DNA of 6,267 nucleotides from an uncultured Phycisphaerales bacterium (GTDB lineage Bacteria > Planctomycetota > Phycisphaerae > WQYP01): positions 1 through 6,267 of the forward strand of contig CALCHA010000700.1 of NCBI GenBank assembly GCA_937901265.1, written 5' to 3'. Shown in pieces: positions 1 to 3,531 of this stretch. The translations under genes were made by a program, and so were the position numbers. The notes under the pieces are model-generated. The model searched no databases and was not told where the DNA came from. It saw nothing but the letters and a program-made list of their open reading frames with translations. Position 1 is the stretch's first letter. Each line of letters starts with the position of its first letter.

Positions 1-75
1 CTCGGTGTGCTGCTCGCGGTTCTCGCCGTGCAATGCGTCGTCGACGGGATGCGCGGTACGGGTCTGGCCGGCTGA
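1..75 (+). CDS. C-terminal end of a membrane protein, possibly MarC family (partial)
   Basis: Frame 1 is open from the left edge to a TGA at 73-75 and gives 24 residues. It begins with a hydrophobic stretch (LGVLLAVLAVQ), then CVVDGMRG and a short polar tail. A last transmembrane helix of the form LLLAxLAVQ followed by xxDG(M/L)R is typical of the C-terminus of MarC/UPF0056-family integral membrane proteins, whose function is poorly defined. That family call rests on memory of the family pattern and on very few residues. What is solid is an in-frame hydrophobic C-terminus ending at the stop. The next gene signals start about 100 bases downstream, so this is probably a separate unit from queF. 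Confidence 0.5.
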   Translation, partial: LGVLLAVLAVQCVVDGMRGTGLAG

Positions 76-121
76 CGTCGGGTGCGCTGTTAGCAGCGTG
101 TCGTGACAGTGCCGGACAGAT

Positions 122-134
122 CGACTAGTTGTCG
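122..134. repeat. Small inverted repeat in the leader before queF
   Basis: CGAC (122-125) and GTCG (131-134) are complementary around a 5-base loop. The site lies between the upstream stop codon and the TATAAA at 147-152. It could be a regulatory site or chance; a 4-bp stem is weak evidence. Confidence 0.15.
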
Positions 135-146
135 CGCGTGGCGCGG

Positions 147-168
147 TATAAAGCCGTGTACCCATAAT
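147..168 (+). promoter_or_regulatory. Possible -10 elements before queF
   Basis: TATAAA at 147-152 and CATAAT at 163-168 are AT-rich hexamers in an otherwise GC-rich 109-base gap, 20-40 bases before the ATG at 185. I could not find a good TTGACA-like -35 at the right distance from either (TTGTCG at 129-134 is only 12 bases from TATAAA). A promoter is expected here, but the exact element is uncertain. Confidence 0.25.
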
Positions 169-172
169 GATC

Positions 173-187
173 GGGAGGACATCGATG
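173..187 (+). promoter_or_regulatory. Strong Shine-Dalgarno plus ATG, out of frame with queF
   Basis: GGGAGG at 173-178 stands six bases before an ATG at 185-187, the best-looking start signal in this part of the window. The frame it opens (to 460) is not the QueF frame. It begins MIPRNGLSL and resembles a signal peptide for about 28 residues, then becomes an out-of-frame shadow of queF. The QueF frame itself has a TGA at 186-188 overlapping this ATG. The site may therefore be the original queF start cut off by a frameshift or small deletion, or the start of another gene fused to queF. Confidence 0.5.
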
Positions 188-224
188 ATCCCAAGAAACG
201 GATTGTCTCTATGCGCCTTGGCGC

Positions 225-575
225 TTGCGACCGGCTTGCTTTCCCAATCCGCATCCGCGGCGGGATTATCAGATTTTGCATGTGGCGCCGGAGTTCACGT
301 CGGTTTGCCCGAAGACGGGGCAGCCGGACTTCGGGACGATTCGTCTGACCTATGTGCCCGACAAGCTGTGCGTGGAGCTCAAGAGCTACAAGCTCTATTT
401 GCAGTCGTTTCGGCAGCGGGGGATTTTTTACGAGGACGTGACCAATCAGCTCCTGGATGATCTGGTCGCGGTGCTTCGGCCGCGGTCGATGACGGTGGTG
501 ACGGAATGGACGCCGCGCGGGGGGCTACACTCGGTGATCACGGCGGAGTTTCGGTCGCCCAGGAAGCGCCGGTGA
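225..575 (+). CDS. queF: NADPH-dependent 7-cyano-7-deazaguanine reductase (QueF, type I), 5' end uncertain
   Basis: QueF reduces the nitrile preQ0 to preQ1 with NADPH in the cytoplasm, a step in making queuosine for tRNA. With the TTG at 225 as start the protein has 116 residues. Visible motifs are FPNPHP (6-11), [14 protein letters not shown] (23-36) with the catalytic Cys28 and the Asp35 seven residues on (the Cys55/Asp62 pair of B. subtilis QueF), the signature ELKSYK (51-56), GIFYED (66-71) in the substrate region, and TPRGG (96-100). From FPNPHP onward it matches the short single-domain type. Relatives usually have about 20-35 more residues before FPNP. Here the two residues before it (AC) do not resemble the usual ET. 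The frame upstream closes at a TGA at 186-188 with no ATG, and TTG 225 has no Shine-Dalgarno. Either the start is a poor TTG or the 5' end is damaged. The family call is firm; an intact, working gene is not certain. Confidence 0.87.
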   Translation: MRPACFPNPHPRRDYQILHVAPEFTSVCPKTGQPDFGTIRLTYVPDKLCVELKSYKLYLQSFRQRGIFYEDVTNQLLDDLVAVLRPRSMTVVTEWTPRGGLHSVITAEFRSPRKRR

Positions 576-602
576 AGGCGAGGCGCGGGGCTCCGCAGGT
601 CG

Positions 603-636
603 GACGAGGCACTCGTCGGTGACCGCGGATGCCGCG
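603..636. repeat. Two small tandem hairpins after queF
   Basis: GACGAG (603-608) pairs with CTCGTC (612-617) across a 3-base loop, and CGCGG (624-628) pairs with CCGCG (632-636) across ATG. Both lie 28-61 bases after the queF stop. No run of T follows either, so they are at best a weak or Rho-assisted terminator or an RNA-stabilising structure. The rest of the 576-684 gap shows no gene that I can support. Confidence 0.35.
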
Positions 637-684
637 TGGGCGGGGCACCGGGCAGGGCTTGCCGCGCAATGTGCAATGCGTAAA

Positions 685-714
685 TTGACCACAGGGCCCC
701 TTATCCCCTATTCT
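685..714 (+). promoter_or_regulatory. Sigma70-like promoter of ilvC
   Basis: TTGACC (685-690) and TATTCT (709-714) are separated by 18 bases. The -35 matches consensus at five of six positions. The stretch is locally AT-rich against a GC-rich background. Transcription would start near 721, leaving a leader of about 30 bases, too short for a classical leader-peptide attenuator. The leader carries AAAAAGGA at 737-744, a purine-rich Shine-Dalgarno eight bases before the ATG at 753. Confidence 0.65.
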
Positions 715-752
715 TTTCGATCTTTGCTATCCCCATAAAAAGGATTACAGAC

Positions 753-1775
753 ATGGCCTCCGCTCCCGCACCCCTGCATGTGTTCTATGAGAATGAAGCG
801 ACTCTGGAGGGGCTCCAGGGCAAGATTGTCGCCGTCCTTGGCTACGGCTCACAGGGCCACGCCCACGCCCAGAACCTGCGCGAATCGGGGGTGAAGGTGA
901 TCGTCGCAAACCGGCGCGACTCGGCGAACGGGAAGCTGGCGATCTCGCACGGTTTCGATCCGCTGCCGATCCCCGACGCGGTGAAGCAGGCGGACCTGAT
1001 CATCGTGACGCTGCCGGATGAGCTGCAGCCGGAGATTTATGAGAAGGAAATCAAACCGCACCTGACCAAAGGCAAGACGCTGGGGACGACACACGGCCTG
1101 AACGTGCACTTCAAGCTGATCGATTTGCCGAAGGATGTGGACGTGGTGCTGATCGCGCCCAAGGGGCCGGGGCATCTGGTGCGGAGCGAGTTTGTGAAGG
1201 GCGGCGGGGTGCCTTGCCTGGTGGCGGTGCATCAGGATGCCTCGGGCCACGCGCTCAAGACGGCGTTGGCGTGGGGGCATGGCGTGGGCGGGGCGCGGGC
1301 GGGGATCATCCAGACGACGTTCAAGGATGAGTGCGAGACGGACCTGTTCGGCGAGCAGGCGGTGCTGTGCGGCGGCCTGTCAGCGCTGATCAAGGCGGGC
1401 TTTGAGACTCTGGTCGAAGCGGGCTATCCGCCCGAAATGGCCTACTTTGAATGCGTGCATGAAGTGAAGCTGATCGTGGACCTGATTTATCAGGGCGGGC
1501 TAAACTACATGCGGTACTCGATCTCCAACACGGCCGAATATGGCGACCTGACGCGCGGCCCGCGCGTGATCACGGCGGAGACGAAGAAGGAAATGAAGAA
1601 GATCCTCGGCGAGATCACCAGCGGGGAATTCGCCAAGGAATGGATGGCGGAGCACAAGGCCGGCAAGCCGAAGTTCAACGCGCTGTACAACGCGGACAAG
1701 GATCACCCGGTGGAAGTGACCGGGCGGCAGCTGCGCAAGATGATGAAGTGGATCAACGCGAAAGAGATTTCGTAA
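753..1775 (+). CDS. ilvC: Ketol-acid reductoisomerase (class I)
   Basis: It converts 2-acetolactate or 2-aceto-2-hydroxybutyrate to the dihydroxy acids of valine, leucine and isoleucine synthesis, using NAD(P)H and Mg2+ in the cytoplasm. The 340 residues match the short class I length. The Rossmann domain has [11 protein letters not shown] (30-40) as its nucleotide loop. THGLNVHF holds His114 and APKGPGH (135-141) holds Lys137. The knotted C-terminal domain supplies the metal ligands Asp197 and Glu201 (ETDLFGEQ), Glu233 and Glu237 (ECVHE), and the substrate Ser258 in [10 protein letters not shown]. All expected catalytic residues are present. The cofactor-specificity stretch (52-61, [10 protein letters not shown]) is unusual, because class I enzymes commonly read GLRxxSxSxxK there. 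ATG 753 is supported by the Shine-Dalgarno and by the normal N-terminus. The gene stands alone, without ilvB or ilvH beside it, between its own promoter and terminator. Confidence 0.97.
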   Translation: MASAPAPLHVFYENEATLEGLQGKIVAVLGYGSQGHAHAQNLRESGVKVIVANRRDSANGKLAISHGFDPLPIPDAVKQADLIIVTLPDELQPEIYEKEIKPHLTKGKTLGTTHGLNVHFKLIDLPKDVDVVLIAPKGPGHLVRSEFVKGGGVPCLVAVHQDASGHALKTALAWGHGVGGARAGIIQTTFKDECETDLFGEQAVLCGGLSALIKAGFETLVEAGYPPEMAYFECVHEVKLIVDLIYQGGLNYMRYSISNTAEYGDLTRGPRVITAETKKEMKKILGEITSGEFAKEWMAEHKAGKPKFNALYNADKDHPVEVTGRQLRKMMKWINAKEIS

Positions 1776-1834
1776 GCCGGCGCGTCACGGGCGTGGCTCG
1801 CCATGCGGTGACCGGTTCGATGGAAATTCTGGTG

Positions 1835-1864
1835 AACGGGCGGTCCTCGGACCGCCCGTTTGCG
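1835..1864 (+). terminator. Strong hairpin terminator after ilvC
   Basis: AACGGGCGGTCC (1835-1846) is perfectly complementary to GGACCGCCCGTT (1849-1860), a 12-bp stem around a 2-base TC (in practice a 4-base loop with the last pair open). It starts 59 bases after the ilvC stop. The T tract is short (TTT, then GCGTT), so release may be less than complete. Symmetry would also let it act on the other strand, but no convergent gene is present. It is the most stable hairpin I see in the window and separates ilvC from the VOC gene. Confidence 0.75.
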
Positions 1865-1876
1865 TTGAGGGAACCA

Positions 1877-1910
1877 GCCGCTTGCTCTGGCAGGATCGCC
1901 AGCCGAAAAT
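1877..1910 (+). promoter_or_regulatory. Candidate promoter of the VOC gene
   Basis: TTGCTC (1882-1887), 17 bases, then GAAAAT (1905-1910), lies just after the ilvC terminator and 28 bases before the ATG at 1939. The hexamers are only partial matches to sigma70 consensus. Support comes from position and from the 11-mer GCCGCTTGCTC (1877-1887), which recurs at almost the same distance before the next gene. An inverted repeat, CTGGC (1887-1891) and GCCAG (1898-1902), overlaps the last -35 base and the spacer and could be an operator. Confidence 0.35.
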
Positions 1911-1938
1911 GGGGTCTCGTGCATTTGGGAGCTCACGC

Positions 1939-2358
1939 ATGATCACCGTCTCGCGCCTGGACCATTTTGCCATCGCCGCCGCCGACACCGATGCCATGGT
2001 GGCGTGGTATGAGAAGGTGCTGGGGCTGGTGACCTACATCGCAGCGGGGCCCAATGCGCCGCAGACGCAGAAGGTGTATCTGATCGGCCCGCCGGGGGTC
2101 CCGGGGATGACGCAGGGGCAGATGATCGAGGTGATGCCCAGGAATGCGACGCCGCGGCATGCGCGCAATTCGCACGAGCCCGGGCTGTCTCACGCGGCGT
2201 GGTGCGTGGCGGATTTTGATGCGGCGTTGGCGCATCTCAAGGAGCACGATGTGAAGTTTCTCTCTGAAGTGATCACGGCCATCGGCGGGGGGCGGATCGT
2301 TTCCTTTGAGGACTGCGAAGGGAACATGACGCAGATCGTCGAGCGGGCGGCGCTGTAG
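1939..2358 (+). CDS. VOC superfamily (glyoxalase/bleomycin-resistance fold) protein
   Basis: The 139-residue protein is the usual size for two paired beta-alpha-beta-beta-beta modules of the vicinal oxygen chelate fold, a metal-dependent cytoplasmic group. Module 1 runs from LDHFAIAA (7-14) through WYEKVLGL (23-30) to MIEVM (62-66). Module 2 runs from GLSHAAWCV (82-90) through FDAALAHLKEHDVKF to EDCEGNMTQIVE (124-135). The four positions that usually bind the metal are filled: His9, Glu64, His85 and Glu135. The protein is therefore probably an active lyase, isomerase or dioxygenase, but the substrate cannot be told from sequence; methylglyoxal lyase is only one option. ATG 1939 was chosen because GGGAG at 1927-1931 precedes it by seven bases and the VOC fold begins at once. 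An upstream in-frame TTG at 1882 would add residues outside the fold. Confidence 0.9.
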   Translation: MITVSRLDHFAIAAADTDAMVAWYEKVLGLVTYIAAGPNAPQTQKVYLIGPPGVPGMTQGQMIEVMPRNATPRHARNSHEPGLSHAAWCVADFDAALAHLKEHDVKFLSEVITAIGGGRIVSFEDCEGNMTQIVERAAL

Positions 2359-2381
2359 GCGATGCCTTTGCGGCGATGGCG

Positions 2382-2415
2382 GCCGCTTGCTCCCCGGCGA
2401 CAAAGTTCCCACAAT
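2382..2415 (+). promoter_or_regulatory. Candidate promoter of the S49 peptidase gene
   Basis: TTGCTC (2387-2392), a 17-base spacer, then CACAAT (2410-2415) sits 29 bases before the ATG at 2445, inside the 86-base gap after the VOC gene. It shares GCCGCTTGCTC with the VOC candidate promoter, with the same spacer length. The hexamers are weak on their own. Read-through from the VOC gene is also possible, as no terminator hairpin is evident between the two genes. Confidence 0.35.
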
Positions 2416-2444
2416 GCCTGTGCCTTCCCCTTGTCGGAGCCGTT

Positions 2445-3518
2445 ATGTCTGCCACCTTCCGCCGCTCATTTACTTCGATCATCGGTGCCCTGGCGATTTC
2501 CTCGCTCCTCGCTGCCGGCCTTAGCTCCTGCGGCAACCGCACGCTGCGCGTGGATCTCGTTCCCGTGCAGGACAATCTTACTCCGCAGACCATCGAGTAT
2601 GGCGACGCCAACGCTTTTACTTCGGACAAGATCGCGGTCATTTCGCTGTCGGGCCTGCTGACGAATATGAAGTCGTCATCGCTGCTCTCGCAGGGCAGCA
2701 ACGTGGTGTCGGACCTGCGCGAGACACTGGACGCGGCGGCGCGCGATCCGTCGGTGAAGGCGGTGCTGCTGCGGATCAATTCGCCGGGCGGCACGGTGAC
2801 GGCGTCCGACATGATGTACAAGGACCTGATGGCGTTCAAGGCCAGGACGCACAAGCCGGTGGTGACGTGCATGATGGATGTGTGCGCGTCGGGCGGCTAT
2901 TACGTTTCGTGTGCGTCGGATTACCGTGTCTGCTATCCGACGACGATCACGGGGTCGATCGGGGTGATCATCGAGACGCTGAATTTGAACGGCACATTGC
3001 ACAAGCTCGGCGCGGACACCGACTCGGTGAAATCGGGGCCGAACAAGGACATGGGCTCGCCGTTCAAACCTCCCGCAGCCCCTGATGCGCCGCTGGATCC
3101 GAACGACCGGGCGCTCCTGCAGGGGATCGTGAATCAGTTTTACGCCGGCTTCAAGGCCATTGTGAAAGCCTCGCCGAACCATATCGCGGACGCTGACTGG
3201 GCGACGGTCACCGACGGGCGCGTCTACACGGGAACCGACGCCGTGAAGATCGGCCTGGTCGATGAGGTGGGCACGCTCGACACCGCCATCGCCAAGGCCA
3301 AGGAACTCGCGCACATCCAGCGGGCCAAGATCGTGATGTACACCCGCCACGACGAAGCCAAGGGTTCCATTTATGCGGCCAACCCGGGCAGCGGAAACAT
3401 GCAGCCGCAGATGAATTTCCTGAACCTGAACTTTGACGCCACCGACCTGATCCCCCGCGGCCAATCGCAATTTCTCTTCATGTGGTCCGGCTTCGACATG
3501 TCCCCGATCCGCGAATAA
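2445..3518 (+). CDS. SppA-like S49 family peptidase, predicted lipoprotein
   Basis: S49 peptidases cut membrane-retained signal peptides and small proteins with a Ser/Lys dyad. The protein has 357 residues. Residues 1-28 form a lipoprotein signal: positive RRS, a hydrophobic core (IIGALAISSLLAAG) and the lipobox LSSC ending at Cys29. The S49 core starts near KIAVISLSG (62-70), with AVLLRINSPGGTVTASD (106-122) forming the oxyanion region. The nucleophile is Ser149 in CASGGYYVS, and SGPNKDMGSPF (197-207) carries the base Lys201. The 52-residue gap equals Ser147-Lys199 of B. subtilis SppA. TGRVYTGTDAVKIGLVDEVG-type sequence (about 257-276) completes the fold, followed by an Asn/Gln-rich tail. 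Asp after the lipid Cys is absent (Gly30), so outer membrane sorting is possible if the cell has Lol. ATG 2445 has GGAG at 2436-2439. The in-frame ATG at 2376 would bury the signal. Lipid anchoring instead of a transmembrane helix is the odd point. Confidence 0.92.
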   Translation: MSATFRRSFTSIIGALAISSLLAAGLSSCGNRTLRVDLVPVQDNLTPQTIEYGDANAFTSDKIAVISLSGLLTNMKSSSLLSQGSNVVSDLRETLDAAARDPSVKAVLLRINSPGGTVTASDMMYKDLMAFKARTHKPVVTCMMDVCASGGYYVSCASDYRVCYPTTITGSIGVIIETLNLNGTLHKLGADTDSVKSGPNKDMGSPFKPPAAPDAPLDPNDRALLQGIVNQFYAGFKAIVKASPNHIADADWATVTDGRVYTGTDAVKIGLVDEVGTLDTAIAKAKELAHIQRAKIVMYTRHDEAKGSIYAANPGSGNMQPQMNFLNLNFDATDLIPRGQSQFLFMWSGFDMSPIRE

Positions 3519-3531
3519 CTGGAACCGCACC

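Noticed and set aside
76..184. preQ1 riboswitch before queF
   Set aside because: I could not find the small hairpin plus A-rich tail pattern of a preQ1-I aptamer in this short leader.
185..460. Frame from ATG 185 as an independent small secreted protein
   Set aside because: Only the first part looks like a signal peptide. From 240 on the DNA clearly codes for QueF in another frame, so a separate mature protein is not supported; it is kept only as a clue to damage at the queF 5' end.
715..752. Branched-chain amino acid leader peptide or attenuator before ilvC
   Set aside because: The leader after the predicted promoter is only about 30 bases, with no Leu/Val/Ile-rich short frame and no alternative hairpins.
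849..1280. Minus-strand open frame inside ilvC
   Set aside because: It is antisense to strongly conserved KARI sequence and has no motif or start signal of its own.
1882..1938. TTG at 1882 as start of the VOC gene
   Set aside because: The added residues do not belong to the VOC fold, there is no ribosome binding site for it, and ATG 1939 has GGGAG seven bases upstream.
2376..2444. Upstream ATG at 2376 as start of the S49 gene
   Set aside because: It would add 23 residues before a well-formed lipoprotein signal, and ATG 2445 has its own Shine-Dalgarno.
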